A DNA stretch of 64,000 nucleotides from RFPW01 sp040401595 (GCA_040401595.1 JBBAOE010000002.1:177866-241865), one strand, 5' to 3'; positions 34,091 through 43,639 are shown, counted from the stretch's first letter. A program made the numbers and translations. The notes: a model not told the origin generated them from the letters alone.

Positions 34091-35824
34091 TCAGCCCCCA
34101 CCTGCGGCCTTGCGTAATTGTGTAATCGTTGCGGTCGGCGTAATTATTTCGGGATCTACCAGCAGATGCAACAAGGCGGGTCCATCGACTGCCATCATTC
34201 GGTCCAGCGCCGTTTCCAGTTGATCTTCCCGCTCCACACGCTCGCCCCAGGCACCATAGGCGCGGGCCAGCATCGCAAAGTCGGGTTGACCCAGGGATGA
34301 TCCAAAGACCCGGCCCGGGAAGTGTTTCTCCTGGTGCATTCGGATCGTCCCATACATGCCGTTGTCGACAACGATGACTCGAATCCGTGCGCGCTCCCGC
34401 ACGGCCGTGGCCATCTCCTGCCCGTTCATCAGGAAACAGCCATCCCCCGCAAATGCCACCACGGTGCGATCAGGATGCGCTACCGCCGCCGCAATCGCCG
34501 CCGGGACTCCGTATCCCATCGATCCATTGGTCGGTCCGAGTTGGGTCGCGAACTGCCGCCACTGCAGGTACCGGTGGACCCAAATCGAGTAGTTTCCTGC
34601 GCCGTTGGCAACGATGGCATCTGCCGGAAGGCGAACGCGCAGCATGTTCATCAGCGAGTCCATGGCCGGTGCGCCGGATGGCTCAGCTCCGACCGGCGGG
34701 GTATTCCAGTCTAGCCACTGCGCATGTGTGGCAGCAGCCGACTCCCGCCAAGGCGGTATCGCGTCTGGGCTCAGGGCGACCTGAGCTGTTGTGGGGATTG
34801 AGTCCTCAGGCCCGGCGAAGCCTGGCATCGCCGCCGCTGCCGCGCAGAACTCCTGCATGCCGGCAAGAATCGGTAGATCGGCCGCATACACCCGACCCAG
34901 TTCATCCGGTCCTGGCTGCACATGGACCAATGCCTGTCGGGGGCGGGGTATGTCGAACAGCGTGTAGCCGTTGGTGGTCGCTTCGCCGAGACGCGGCCCG
35001 ATTGCCAGGATGAGGTCGGCTTCACGCACACGAGCGGCGAGGGTCGGGCGGATGCCCAGCCCGACATCGCCGGCATACAGCGGGTGAAGATTGTCGAACA
35101 GGTCCTGATGCCGAAAGGCGCAGGCCACGGGTAGTGCCCATCGCTCAGCGAATTGTTGAAGGTCGGCGCATGCGGCTGCGTTCCAGCCACCGCCCCCAAC
35201 GATGACCAGCGGACGCTGGGCGCCCTGCAGTCGCTGTCGCAATTCTTCCATCGCGGCGGGCGCAGGGCTTGCGGCAACTCGTCGCCAGGATTGGGTGGGT
35301 GCCTGCAGGCAGGCGTCGTCGAGCATGTCCTCCGGTAGTGCCAGCACGACGGGACCGGGGCGCCCTGACGTCGCCGCATGAAACGCGTGGGAAACGTATT
35401 CGGGGATCCGACGGGCGTCCTCGATCTGCGCGACCCATTTTGCGAGGGAGCCAAACATCTGACGGTAGTCCACCTCCTGAAACGCCTCGCGATCAGTCGC
35501 CGAACGGGCGATCTGACCCACGAAGAGGATCATCGGCGTCGAATCCTGGAACGCCGTGTGCACGCCAATCGACGCATTGGTGGCGCCTGGACCACGGGTG
35601 ACAAAACAGATACCTGGGCGCCCAGTCAGCTTGCCCCAGGCCTCAGCCATGTAGGCTGCGCCACCCTCCTGGCGGCAGGTGACGAGGCGAAATCGGTTTT
35701 CCACATCATGCAAGGCATCCAGCACTTGCAGGTAGCTCTCTCCGGGCACACCAAATCCGGTATCGGCGCCGTGCGCCAGCAGGGAATCCACCAGGGCTTG
35801 GGCGCCGGTGCGGGAAACAGTCAT
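34091..35824 (-). CDS. Thiamine-pyrophosphate-dependent enzyme of the acetolactate synthase family
   Basis: Encodes 577 residues with the three TPP-enzyme domains. The N-terminal domain has FGVPGESYLQVLDAL and the activating glutamate in TCRQEGGAAYMAEAWGK (near 50). A central domain follows from about 190. The C-terminal domain binds TPP with AFAGDGCFLMNGQEMATAV and VVDNGMYG. It resembles catabolic or acetolactate-synthase-like enzymes (related members include acetolactate synthase, glyoxylate carboligase and oxalyl-CoA decarboxylase). No ilvN regulatory subunit is adjacent, so it is probably not the biosynthetic enzyme. It ends at the tandem array; the next gene downstream on its strand is the PaaK-like ligase. 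Confidence 0.85.
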   Translation of the reverse strand: MTVSRTGAQALVDSLLAHGADTGFGVPGESYLQVLDALHDVENRFRLVTCRQEGGAAYMAEAWGKLTGRPGICFVTRGPGATNASIGVHTAFQDSTPMILFVGQIARSATDREAFQEVDYRQMFGSLAKWVAQIEDARRIPEYVSHAFHAATSGRPGPVVLALPEDMLDDACLQAPTQSWRRVAASPAPAAMEELRQRLQGAQRPLVIVGGGGWNAAACADLQQFAERWALPVACAFRHQDLFDNLHPLYAGDVGLGIRPTLAARVREADLILAIGPRLGEATTNGYTLFDIPRPRQALVHVQPGPDELGRVYAADLPILAGMQEFCAAAAAMPGFAGPEDSIPTTAQVALSPDAIPPWRESAAATHAQWLDWNTPPVGAEPSGAPAMDSLMNMLRVRLPADAIVANGAGNYSIWVHRYLQWRQFATQLGPTNGSMGYGVPAAIAAAVAHPDRTVVAFAGDGCFLMNGQEMATAVRERARIRVIVVDNGMYGTIRMHQEKHFPGRVFGSSLGQPDFAMLARAYGAWGERVEREDQLETALDRMMAVDGPALLHLLVDPEIITPTATITQLRKAAGGG

Positions 35825-35883
35825 TTGAACTCCAGAATGACATTGGGATGCGATATTGTGACTTCCTTCGATCAGGAATTTTC

Positions 35884-36462
35884 ATGAGTACCTCTCTTTC
35901 GATTCGAACGCTCGAAACCGCGATTCTCGGTGGCGGCTGTTTTTGGTGTCTGGAGGCTGTTTTTCTCGAGGTTGAGGGCGTTCATGCCGTGATGTCGGGA
36001 TATGCCGGTGGTCAGGTTGCCAATCCTTCTTATGAGCAGGTCTGCGGCAAGCGCACGGGGCATGTCGAAGTGGTCCGGGTTGAGTTCGATCCGGTGCGGA
36101 TTTCCTTTACGGAATTGCTGGAGATTTTTTTCGTTATTCACGACCCGACGACGCAGGATCGCCAGGGTGCTGACTCAGGCCCGCAATATCGGTCGGCCAT
36201 TTATGCGACCAGTACGGAGCAGCTCGAACAGGCGCGGGCGATGATTGCGAAGTTCAATACAGATCGGACGTTTGATGCCAGTGTGGTGACCCAGACCGGG
36301 CCGTTGGGCACTGGCGCAGACCGTTTTTGGCCTGCTGAGGCGGAACACCAGCGCTACTTCGAACGTAATCCGTACCAGGGATACTGCACTTATGTGGTTG
36401 CGCCCAAAGTCGAGAAGTTTCGCCAGGCGTTTGCCCGCCGGCGCCGCCGCATTCCACTCTAA
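35884..36462 (+). CDS. msrA: Peptide-methionine (S)-S-oxide reductase
   Basis: About 192 residues from ATG 35884. The enzyme repairs oxidised methionine. The catalytic motif is LGGGCFWCLEAVFLEVEG (near 16-33), followed by MSGYAGGQVANPSYEQVCGK and IHDPTTQDRQGADSGPQYRS, all MsrA signatures. No signal peptide is seen, so it is cytoplasmic. It is divergent from the TPP-enzyme gene with 59 bp between starts. No msrB is adjacent. Confidence 0.96.
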   Translation: MSTSLSIRTLETAILGGGCFWCLEAVFLEVEGVHAVMSGYAGGQVANPSYEQVCGKRTGHVEVVRVEFDPVRISFTELLEIFFVIHDPTTQDRQGADSGPQYRSAIYATSTEQLEQARAMIAKFNTDRTFDASVVTQTGPLGTGADRFWPAEAEHQRYFERNPYQGYCTYVVAPKVEKFRQAFARRRRRIPL

Positions 36463-36606
36463 GTCACCCGGCTGGTGGGAGAGCGCGGCCGGTGCATGGA
36501 CCAGCGCGATGAAGTGAATTCTGAAGGAACGCGACGACGCGACTGCTGAGCGATCAACGCATTCAACGACGATCTTAATGAATGATGGAGATACCTTGGG
36601 AGAGGC

Positions 36607-37797
36607 TTACTCGTCGCGTCCGATGAGGATAGCCCCCAGACGTTCGAGCTCGGCGGCAGCGGTTGCCGCGACTTCGATTGGGGTTTCGCATTGCATGGGC
36701 GCAATCTCGACCGCGCAGCCTTCGATCCGTTGACCATTCTCGGGGCCACCCTCGTCATCGGTTTCGCTCTCGCGCATGGCTTCCGGGTGGGGAGCGCCGG
36801 CACGGAACACCTGAACGGCGACCACAGGGCCCATTTCGTTGGCGAGTTCCATGACCCGGGCCCGGACAACGCCCGTACCCGTCCCATGGCGTGACGGTCG
36901 GGCCCTCATCTCGGAAACCATGCGGCGCAGCGTCCGCTCGCGTTCGCTGGTCGCTGCGGCGCGGACCGCTTCAAAAAATGGGAGCGGCCAGGGACCGATG
37001 CGGACGGATCGGCCAGTTGCACGCGCCAGTGCGTGGCCAAAGGAGGTTTGCCAGGGTGCAAAGCGTTCGAGTCGATCGTCTTGTGACTCGCCGGGGCGCT
37101 CAAAGGGATCGGGATCGGAGGCGCGAAGGATCACTGCAAAAATCAGAATGGCCGTCTCGGGCATCAGCGCGTCCTCGGGGCGTTCTTCGTCCCCACGCTC
37201 TGGTTCGAGTCCTGGCATGTCTGCATTACTCAATGCAGCCGATGCAAGATCACTGACGAGCGCCTCGCCATCGAGCCAATCATAGCGGCCGAAACGCTCG
37301 GCCGGCATCAGCGCCGGTAGTAGCACGATCTGCACATCGCGCACGATGCCTGACTCGATGAAGGCTTCCGAGAGCGTATGGACCGCGACATCCGAGAGCC
37401 GGTTCGGGAATGGGGTACCAGCTTCCTGAGGCGAAACCGGGACCCCATACAAGCGTGCTTTGATCGGAATGGGTAGCGACCCATGCCGACGTGCCGGGAC
37501 CTCACCTGCGGGAACGCTCGTGAAGGCGGCTTCAACCAGGCTGCGCAGGAGCGCCAGGCCGGGCATTCCGTGGGAGGACCAGACCTCACCGATTGCACGC
37601 TCCAGTAGTTCGCTTTGCGGTGGGTCGCTTGCCACCAGATCGCCAACAACCATCTCCACCATGGCGGACATGGAACTGTTATTGGGGTCTTCGGTCAGCG
37701 TTCCGATGCAATCAACCAGGGTGCGATAGCGTCGCAATCGTCCGATTGGACCAAAGGTTGCAGAGGCGAGCGGAAAGAGCGGGGGGCGTCGTGCCAT
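36607..37797 (-). CDS. Conserved hypothetical protein, paralogue of the gene at 1782-2993
   Basis: Encodes 396 residues from ATG 37797. The function is unknown. It shares with the protein of 1782-2993 the order of blocks: a helical N-terminal third, a P-I-P-I/F-P-I-A strand (GSLPIPIKARLYGV), a VLLPALMPAERF segment matching VLPGLVPARTL, a hydrophobic helix (ETAILIFAVIL), an acidic linker, and a final helix (AAAELERLGAILIG matching GSGLRSLGFRLA). This recalls the DUF2863 family, unverified. It is 21 bp downstream of pdxH on the same strand and so may share its transcript. The ORF has no membrane or secretion signals. Confidence 0.78.
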   Translation of the reverse strand: MARRPPLFPLASATFGPIGRLRRYRTLVDCIGTLTEDPNNSSMSAMVEMVVGDLVASDPPQSELLERAIGEVWSSHGMPGLALLRSLVEAAFTSVPAGEVPARRHGSLPIPIKARLYGVPVSPQEAGTPFPNRLSDVAVHTLSEAFIESGIVRDVQIVLLPALMPAERFGRYDWLDGEALVSDLASAALSNADMPGLEPERGDEERPEDALMPETAILIFAVILRASDPDPFERPGESQDDRLERFAPWQTSFGHALARATGRSVRIGPWPLPFFEAVRAAATSERERTLRRMVSEMRARPSRHGTGTGVVRARVMELANEMGPVVAVQVFRAGAPHPEAMRESETDDEGGPENGQRIEGCAVEIAPMQCETPIEVAATAAAELERLGAILIGRDE

Positions 37798-37818
37798 GGT
37801 TTCTTGCAGGATCCTCTG

Positions 37819-38514
37819 CTAGGGAGCGAGTCGCTCGATCTGCCACGCGGTTGCGGCATCGCCCGGCGATTGCTCGTTCGATGCGCGGGTGACTCCCTGG
37901 GCGGTTTCGGTATCCCGGTAAAAGCGCAGGCGATCGTGCAGTCGGGAGGGACGGCCCTGCCAGAATTCGATCGCGTGTGGTCGCACGCGATATCCCCCCC
38001 AGTGCGGCGGACGCGGCGGATCTTCGCCAAAGCGTACCCGGACTTCGGTCGCGCGGTCTTCGAGCATCTGCCGATTGGGGATGACGACGCTTTGCGGTGA
38101 CGCCCAGGCGCCTAGCCGGCTTTCCAGCGGGCGCGAGGCGAAATAGACATCACTCTCCTGCCCGTCAATCGGATGGACCTCCCCTTCAATCCGGACCTGG
38201 CGTTCCAGATCGGCCCACCAGAACACCAGAGCCGCATGGGGACATGCCTGAAAGTCCTGCCCCTTGCGGCTGGCGTAATTGGTGAAAAAGGTGAATCCGC
38301 GGTGGTCAACCCCTTTGAGCAACAAAATACGGGCCGATGGCCGGGACTGCGCGTCGACGCTGACCACGGTCATCCCGTTCGGTTCCGGAATCTGAGCCGC
38401 GATCGCATCGTCGAACCAGTGTCGAAACAGGGCAATGGGATCGGTCCCAACGGTCGATTCGTCGAGCGAAGCCATCCGATAGTCACGCCGCAGATCCGCG
38501 ATAGGGATATCCAT
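37819..38514 (-). CDS. pdxH: Pyridoxamine/pyridoxine 5'-phosphate oxidase
   Basis: About 231 residues from ATG 38514. This FMN enzyme makes pyridoxal 5'-phosphate, the last step of B6 synthesis and salvage. Motifs are DLRRDYRMASLDES (substrate-binding N-terminus), SARILLLKGVDHRGFTFFTN (FMN site, near 62-81), SRKGQDF, and the C-terminal WGGYRVRPHAIEFWQGRPSR plus LHDRLRF. The family usually ends in arginine-rich LxP; here the tail is extended by about 25 residues (DTETAQGV to IERLAP). It starts two bases after the Bug-protein stop, so the three genes SBP-pdxH-hypothetical look like one operon. Confidence 0.95.
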   Translation of the reverse strand: MDIPIADLRRDYRMASLDESTVGTDPIALFRHWFDDAIAAQIPEPNGMTVVSVDAQSRPSARILLLKGVDHRGFTFFTNYASRKGQDFQACPHAALVFWWADLERQVRIEGEVHPIDGQESDVYFASRPLESRLGAWASPQSVVIPNRQMLEDRATEVRVRFGEDPPRPPHWGGYRVRPHAIEFWQGRPSRLHDRLRFYRDTETAQGVTRASNEQSPGDAATAWQIERLAP

Positions 38515-38516
38515 AC

Positions 38517-39671
38517 TCAATCCAGTCGGGCGCCAGTCCGTTGCACGATCGGGCCCCATTTCGATGTTTCCTCCCGCATCATGCGGGCAAGGCGGTCTGG
38601 CGGTCCACCCAGGGGTTCCATTCCCGAACTTTGCAGACGCGCCCGTACGTCTGGTAGCGCGAGCGCATGATTGATTTCCGCGTTTAGTTTTAGAACGACA
38701 TCACGTGGCGTGCCCACGGGCGCCACAATGCCATTCCAGAGTGGCGCGATGACCCGCGGCAGGCCGCTCTCAGCCAGCGTTGGCAGGTCCGGAAGGGCGG
38801 TACTGCGCTGTTCGTCAGCGCTTGCCAGAAGTTTTAATCGGCCAGCCTTCGCTTGCGCTTGCACGTTGGAGAGCGCCGTGAACAGCGCGTCGACATCGCC
38901 GCTGATCAGCGCCTGCGTTGCGGCTGGACCGCCGCCGTAGGGAATATGGACGATGAACAGGCCAGCCTCGTCTTTCAGCAATTCCATCGATAGGTGGGAG
39001 GCGCTGGCGTTACCGACCGAAGCGTAATTAAGACGCCCCGGGCGGGCGCGGACCTGGCTTAACCACTCGCGGACCGTGCCGGGAGCATCGTTCTTGACGG
39101 CCAGGACATGGGGCTGGGCCACGGTCGCGATGATGGGTTCAAAGGATTTGAACGGGTCGTAACTGAGTTTTGAAAAGAGTAGTGGGGCGGTCGCCAGCGG
39201 GCCATTGAAGCCGACGAATAAAACATGTCCGTCGGCAGGCGCGCGTGCGACTTCGGACGCCGCGATGGTTCCTCCGGCCCCCGGCCGGTTTTCGATCAGG
39301 ACGGGTTGACCCAGGCGATCTCGTAACACCTCTGCAAGGATGCGCGCAGCAATATCGACCGAGCTGCCGGGCGGTGTCGGGACCAGCAGGCGTATGGGTT
39401 TACTCGGGAACACGGCCGTACTTGCGCCTTGCGTGGCCGGGCTGCTGGCCGCGCCACCCGTCTGTGCCCAAGCGATCGGTCCCGTACTGAGTGCGATCGC
39501 AAGCGTCAGGCAGATCCGGCGCCACGGACTCAAGAAGTGCAGGAAGCGCTGCAGAAGCGTCTGGCGCCAGCACCACCAGTCGATGCGCTGCGTCGTGCTG
39601 GCAGCGCGGTCTGGATGCTCTATTGGCAGCATCAGCAACAAGGGCAGCTGGTTTGGGCGCAGAAGATTCAT
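38517..39671 (-). CDS. Bug-family tripartite tricarboxylate transporter substrate-binding protein
   Basis: Up to 384 residues from ATG 39671. The true start may be later: TTG 39533 gives MSPWRRICLTLAIALSTGPI, a textbook signal peptide cleaved after AWAQ. The mature protein has the Bug pattern: PSKPIRLLVPTPPGSSVDI, QPVLIENRPGAGGTIAASEV, LNYASVGNASASHLSMELL, and HIPYGGGPAATQALISGDVD. Such periplasmic proteins bind carboxylates for TctAB. The ligand is unknown. The tctAB genes are 6 kb away, and this gene is instead coupled to pdxH, so it may be an orphan receptor. Confidence 0.92.
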   Translation of the reverse strand: MNLLRPNQLPLLLMLPIEHPDRAASTTQRIDWWCWRQTLLQRFLHFLSPWRRICLTLAIALSTGPIAWAQTGGAASSPATQGASTAVFPSKPIRLLVPTPPGSSVDIAARILAEVLRDRLGQPVLIENRPGAGGTIAASEVARAPADGHVLFVGFNGPLATAPLLFSKLSYDPFKSFEPIIATVAQPHVLAVKNDAPGTVREWLSQVRARPGRLNYASVGNASASHLSMELLKDEAGLFIVHIPYGGGPAATQALISGDVDALFTALSNVQAQAKAGRLKLLASADEQRSTALPDLPTLAESGLPRVIAPLWNGIVAPVGTPRDVVLKLNAEINHALALPDVRARLQSSGMEPLGGPPDRLARMMREETSKWGPIVQRTGARLD

Positions 39672-39756
39672 GGGCAGGGCTGATGGCGTGGTACGGCGCT
39701 TTGTTTGATGTCGAGCTTAACGCATTGTTGGATTGCCGATTACCATGGGGGCCAGG

Positions 39757-41082
39757 ATGAGGATCAACGTGGATTCGACGATTTCCCGGTCCGTTCCCTA
39801 TCGGACTGTCGTGGCGCTGGCACTCATCGCAGCGCTGTTGCTCCATGGTCTGGCGCTGGGAGGGCTGATCTGGTTTTCGCCGGCTTTGAAGGTCGAAAAA
39901 CCAGGACTGATCGGTGATCTGCACTGGATCTCGATGGTCGAACCGGTGCTGACGGGACCGGTTATCCCGGAGGCACCGCTTGCACAGGCGTCTGAGTCAC
40001 GGGTCGTATCGCAACCGCCTGAGCTGCCTGCCGCTGGCCCTGCCGCCGCTTCGGATCCAATTCCAGTTCTGCCGTCAAGCCTTGGCGCGGGTCCGGCAAT
40101 CCCTGTGGCGGCAGTGTCGCTCGGTCTCGCGCAGCCAGCGACGAGCCTGGCTGCCGTCGACGCCCCGCGGATGCCAGCCATCGATCCGACCCAAGCCATC
40201 GATACGACACAGCCCGTGGATCCTAGGACGCCGATGGAACGGGTTGCGCATCGGGCGCTTGCCGATCCGCAGCATTCGGCCCTTCATCCAGGGCCGGTTG
40301 GGCCGGCCGCGCCGCCCATTCCCGCTTCAGCCGTCCGTGTCAGCGCTGAGCCTCACGGCCATGCAACGTCTGAGGCTTCCAGCGCTTCTCAGGACCGTCA
40401 CCACAATGAACGGGTGCTCGCCGCTCTGCCAGCGCAGAGCCGAAGAACGTTCGATGTGTATCTCGGCGATTTTTCACTCGGACAGCGCGTGGCCTCGATG
40501 GAGTACCTGTTTGAGTTCGATGAACTGCACTATCGCTTGCGCACCGAGGGGCGGGCGACCGGTCTGATGGGCTTGGTGTATGGGGGATTGCTGACTCAGG
40601 ATAGTCGGGGGCGGATCGGGCCGGAGGGGCTGCTGCCCGAGCGCTATACCGAACGGCGTGGTGAGCGAGCTGCCCGTGTTGTCACCTTTGACCGGGCAAC
40701 TGGGCTTGCAGAGACCGACGATGGCGCTACCCAGCCCTTGGCCCAAGGGGCTCAGGACCAACTGAGCGCGTTTTGGCAACTCGCCCTGGTTGCCCGGCTA
40801 ACGCCCACGCAATTGGCGATTGGCCAAGAGCTTCGTTGGCCAATCGCCCGCGGGCGCCGGTTGCACGCCATGCGGATCGTTTCGCTTGGCGAAGAAATCC
40901 TGAATCCCGCCCACAGCCCTCCGATCAGGACCCTGCATCTCGCGCTGACATCAGTCATGGAACCTGAGGACGGACGTATTGATGTGTGGCTGGCGAGCGA
41001 TGACGCGATGCAGCCGATCCGCATGAAAATTGCCTCAGCCCAGGGCCTGGTACTCGATCAGATAATGCGTGGGCCGAAGTAG
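39757..41082 (+). CDS. DUF3108 protein with N-terminal membrane anchor
   Basis: About 441 residues from ATG 39757 (ATG 39745 or TTG 39733 are alternatives in the same frame). One transmembrane segment (TVVALALIAALLLHGLALGG, near 17-36) is followed by about 170 Pro/Ala/Val-rich residues, as in TonB-like periplasm-spanning linkers. The C-terminal half is a DUF3108 beta-rich domain (FDVYLGDFSLGQRVASMEY onward, then YRLRTEGRATGLMGLVYGG). The family is of unknown function and is thought to act at the envelope. It is divergent from the Bug gene and followed 23 bp later by the metallo-beta-lactamase-fold gene. Confidence 0.82.
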   Translation: MRINVDSTISRSVPYRTVVALALIAALLLHGLALGGLIWFSPALKVEKPGLIGDLHWISMVEPVLTGPVIPEAPLAQASESRVVSQPPELPAAGPAAASDPIPVLPSSLGAGPAIPVAAVSLGLAQPATSLAAVDAPRMPAIDPTQAIDTTQPVDPRTPMERVAHRALADPQHSALHPGPVGPAAPPIPASAVRVSAEPHGHATSEASSASQDRHHNERVLAALPAQSRRTFDVYLGDFSLGQRVASMEYLFEFDELHYRLRTEGRATGLMGLVYGGLLTQDSRGRIGPEGLLPERYTERRGERAARVVTFDRATGLAETDDGATQPLAQGAQDQLSAFWQLALVARLTPTQLAIGQELRWPIARGRRLHAMRIVSLGEEILNPAHSPPIRTLHLALTSVMEPEDGRIDVWLASDDAMQPIRMKIASAQGLVLDQIMRGPK

Positions 41083-41105
41083 CACCGATTGACAGGATAC
41101 GATCG

Positions 41106-41822
41106 ATGACGTCAGATGCCTCACCCATGCCGCCAACTTCCAATATGAACGCACCGACTGCGCCCGAGCCTGAACTGTGCCTTGCCGTGGTCCCAGTGAC
41201 GCCTTTTACGCAAAATTGCTCCATCGTCGTGTGCAGCCGGACCGGGCAGGCGGCGGTGATCGACCCCGGCGGTGACCTGGATGCGATTGACGAAGCGCTC
41301 AAGCAGTGCGCTGGTCACCTGGTCAAAGTCATGCTGACGCACGGTCATATTGATCACTGCGGACAGGCCGCCGAGTATGCCCGTCGTCATGGTGTGCCGA
41401 TCGAGGGGCCGCATCAGGCCGACGCGTTCTGGATCGATCAGTTACCGGCGCAGGGCCGGATGTTTGGTTTTCCGACACTGGACGCCTTCACCCCCGATCG
41501 CTGGCTCGTCAATGGGGATCATGTACAGGTGGGTGATCTGGATTTTCAGGTAATTCATTGCCCGGGGCATACGCCCGGGCATGTCGTGTTTTTCCATGCG
41601 CCCAGTCGGCTTGCAATCGTGGGTGATGTCCTGTTCGAGGGGTCGATCGGACGAACCGACTTTCCGCGGGGTGATCATGCGGCGCTCATTCGTTCTATTC
41701 GAGAGGGTCTTTTTCCCCTCGGGGACGATGTCGACTTTGTGCCCGGCCACGGGCCGATGTCGACATTTGGCGCCGAACGCCGCTCAAATCCCTACGTCAG
41801 TGACGCTGCGCTCGGTCTTTGA
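41106..41822 (+). CDS. Metallo-beta-lactamase-fold hydrolase, glyoxalase II-like
   Basis: Encodes 238 residues. The metal-binding motif is VMLTHGHIDHCGQA (THxHxDH, near 77-90), with later ligands in HCPGHTPGHVVFF, AIVGDVLF (Asp) and DFVPGHGPMS (His). The short form without the C-terminal helical domain resembles the YcbL/GloC type II glyoxalases, which hydrolyse S-lactoylglutathione or similar thioesters. The first 18 residues are probably not structured. Substrate is inferred from family only. Confidence 0.9.
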   Translation: MTSDASPMPPTSNMNAPTAPEPELCLAVVPVTPFTQNCSIVVCSRTGQAAVIDPGGDLDAIDEALKQCAGHLVKVMLTHGHIDHCGQAAEYARRHGVPIEGPHQADAFWIDQLPAQGRMFGFPTLDAFTPDRWLVNGDHVQVGDLDFQVIHCPGHTPGHVVFFHAPSRLAIVGDVLFEGSIGRTDFPRGDHAALIRSIREGLFPLGDDVDFVPGHGPMSTFGAERRSNPYVSDAALGL

Positions 41823-41857
41823 GCGCGGCGGTGCAATCGTGGCTGAGTAGAAGTCGT

Positions 41858-43639
41858 TCAGCGGGCCTTCGGGTCTGCCTTGGAATCTTTCAGTGAAACG
41901 ATCTGATTGAAGACCGGCATTCCCGGGTGATGGTCGACCCGGTCAGCGACGAAATAGCCGTGTCGTTCGAACTGGAATCGCTGTTCCGGATCGCTCTGTG
42001 CGGCTGCTGGCTCGACGCGCGCGCGGCTCGATACAAAGGAGTCGGGATTCAGACATGCCAACCAGTCATCCCGAGCGGCTGGGTTGGGGTCGTTGAACAG
42101 CGGGGCATAACGGCGGATTTCAGCCTCAGGCGCGAATTCGGGCAGCCAGTGGATGTTGCCCTTGACCTTGTAGCTGTCCGCCCCCGGTGTGCCTGATTTG
42201 GAGTCGGGCAGAACCCGGGCATGGACCAGCGCGGGTTGCCCGTGTTCCCCGGCTTCCCAACCAGTGCATTCGATGACATGTCCGTAGCGTAGCCGGACGC
42301 GGGCACCCGGAGTCAGGCGAAAAAACCCCTTCGGGGGTTCGACTGCAAAGTCTTCGCGTTCAATCCAGAGCTTGCGGCCAAACGTCAGGCGGCGTTGGCC
42401 AAGTTCCGGGTGATGGGGATGAATGGGTGCCAGGCACGTGTCGGTTAGTTCTTCTGGCCAGTCCTCCAGCACCAGGAGCAACGGGTCCAGTACGGCGGTG
42501 GCGCGCGGTGCATGCCGATCGAGATCATCGCGCAGGGACTGTTCGAGAACGAACGGTTCGATCCAGCTGTCCGCCCTTGCCACACCGATACGTTCACAAA
42601 ACAGGCGGATTGCGCCAGGCGTGTACCCGCGCCGGCGCAGTCCCGCCAGGGTCGGCATGCGGGGGTCGTCCCAGCCACTCACCGTACCCGAGCTCACCAG
42701 CGCCTGTAGCTTGCGTTTGCTGGTCAGGGTGCCGGTGAGATTGAGCCGTGCGAATTCGGTCTGTTGAGGCACCGGTTGACTCAGGCAGCCGAGGTCAGCC
42801 AGACGCGCGAGAAGCCAGTCATAGAGCGGGCGGTGATCTTCGAATTCGAGCGTACAGATCGAATGGGTAATGTTCTCCAGTGCGTCCGAGATCGGATGTG
42901 CAAAGTCGTACATCGGGTAGACGCACCACTGGTCGCCGGTCCGATGATGGCTCGCATGACGGATCCGATACAGGACCGGATCGCGCAGATTGAGGTTGGG
43001 CGATGCCATATCAATCTTCGCCCGCAGCACATGTGCGCCCTCGGCATGTTGGCCATCGCGCATCTCGCGCAGCAGACCAAGATTGTCTGCGGGGCTTCGA
43101 TCCCGCCAGGGGCTCGCCAGGCCGGGTTCGGTAAGGGTGCCTCGCGAGGTGCGCATCGCTTCGGCACTTTGCGAATCGACATAAGCGAATCCGCCGGCAA
43201 TCAGGGCCTCAGCAAATTCGTACAGCGTGCCGAAATGGTCGCTGGCGAAGTACAGGTGATCGGTTCCAAAGGCGGTCCAACTGAATCCGAGCCACTGCAC
43301 CGCATCGATGATGGCATCGACGTATTCCTGCTCTTCTTTGGTTGGATTGGTGTCGTCGAGGCGCAGGTGGCAGACACCACCGAATTCTTGCGCAAGGCCA
43401 AAGTTCAGGCAGATGGATTTCGCGTGGCCCACATGCAGATAGCCATTGGGCTCAGGGGGGAATCGGGTCCGAATCCTGGCCGGATCAGCCGCAGCCTGGG
43501 CCTGGTCTCTGGCTGTTCCAGGCGTACCTCGCCAGCGGCGACCCTGCCAGTGGCCGGAAGCCAGGTCCGCTTCGATGCGATGACGAATGAAGTTCGAGGC
43601 AACGAGGCTGGGAGCCTCGGGCGCAGCGGCGGGTTTCAC
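41858..43639 (-). CDS. glnS: Glutaminyl-tRNA synthetase
   Basis: Encodes 593 residues from GTG 43639. This class I synthetase charges tRNA-Gln. The HIGH-type motif is RFPPEPNGYLHVGHAKSICL (near 62-81), DDTNPTKEEQEYVD follows, and the KMSKS-equivalent is TLTSKRKLQALV (near 308-319). The C-terminal anticodon-binding beta-barrels include LRYGHVIECTGWE. About 45 extra N-terminal residues precede the catalytic core. Its presence argues that Gln-tRNA is made directly. It lies five bases downstream of the FKBP gene. Confidence 0.97.
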   Translation of the reverse strand: MKPAAAPEAPSLVASNFIRHRIEADLASGHWQGRRWRGTPGTARDQAQAAADPARIRTRFPPEPNGYLHVGHAKSICLNFGLAQEFGGVCHLRLDDTNPTKEEQEYVDAIIDAVQWLGFSWTAFGTDHLYFASDHFGTLYEFAEALIAGGFAYVDSQSAEAMRTSRGTLTEPGLASPWRDRSPADNLGLLREMRDGQHAEGAHVLRAKIDMASPNLNLRDPVLYRIRHASHHRTGDQWCVYPMYDFAHPISDALENITHSICTLEFEDHRPLYDWLLARLADLGCLSQPVPQQTEFARLNLTGTLTSKRKLQALVSSGTVSGWDDPRMPTLAGLRRRGYTPGAIRLFCERIGVARADSWIEPFVLEQSLRDDLDRHAPRATAVLDPLLLVLEDWPEELTDTCLAPIHPHHPELGQRRLTFGRKLWIEREDFAVEPPKGFFRLTPGARVRLRYGHVIECTGWEAGEHGQPALVHARVLPDSKSGTPGADSYKVKGNIHWLPEFAPEAEIRRYAPLFNDPNPAARDDWLACLNPDSFVSSRARVEPAAAQSDPEQRFQFERHGYFVADRVDHHPGMPVFNQIVSLKDSKADPKAR

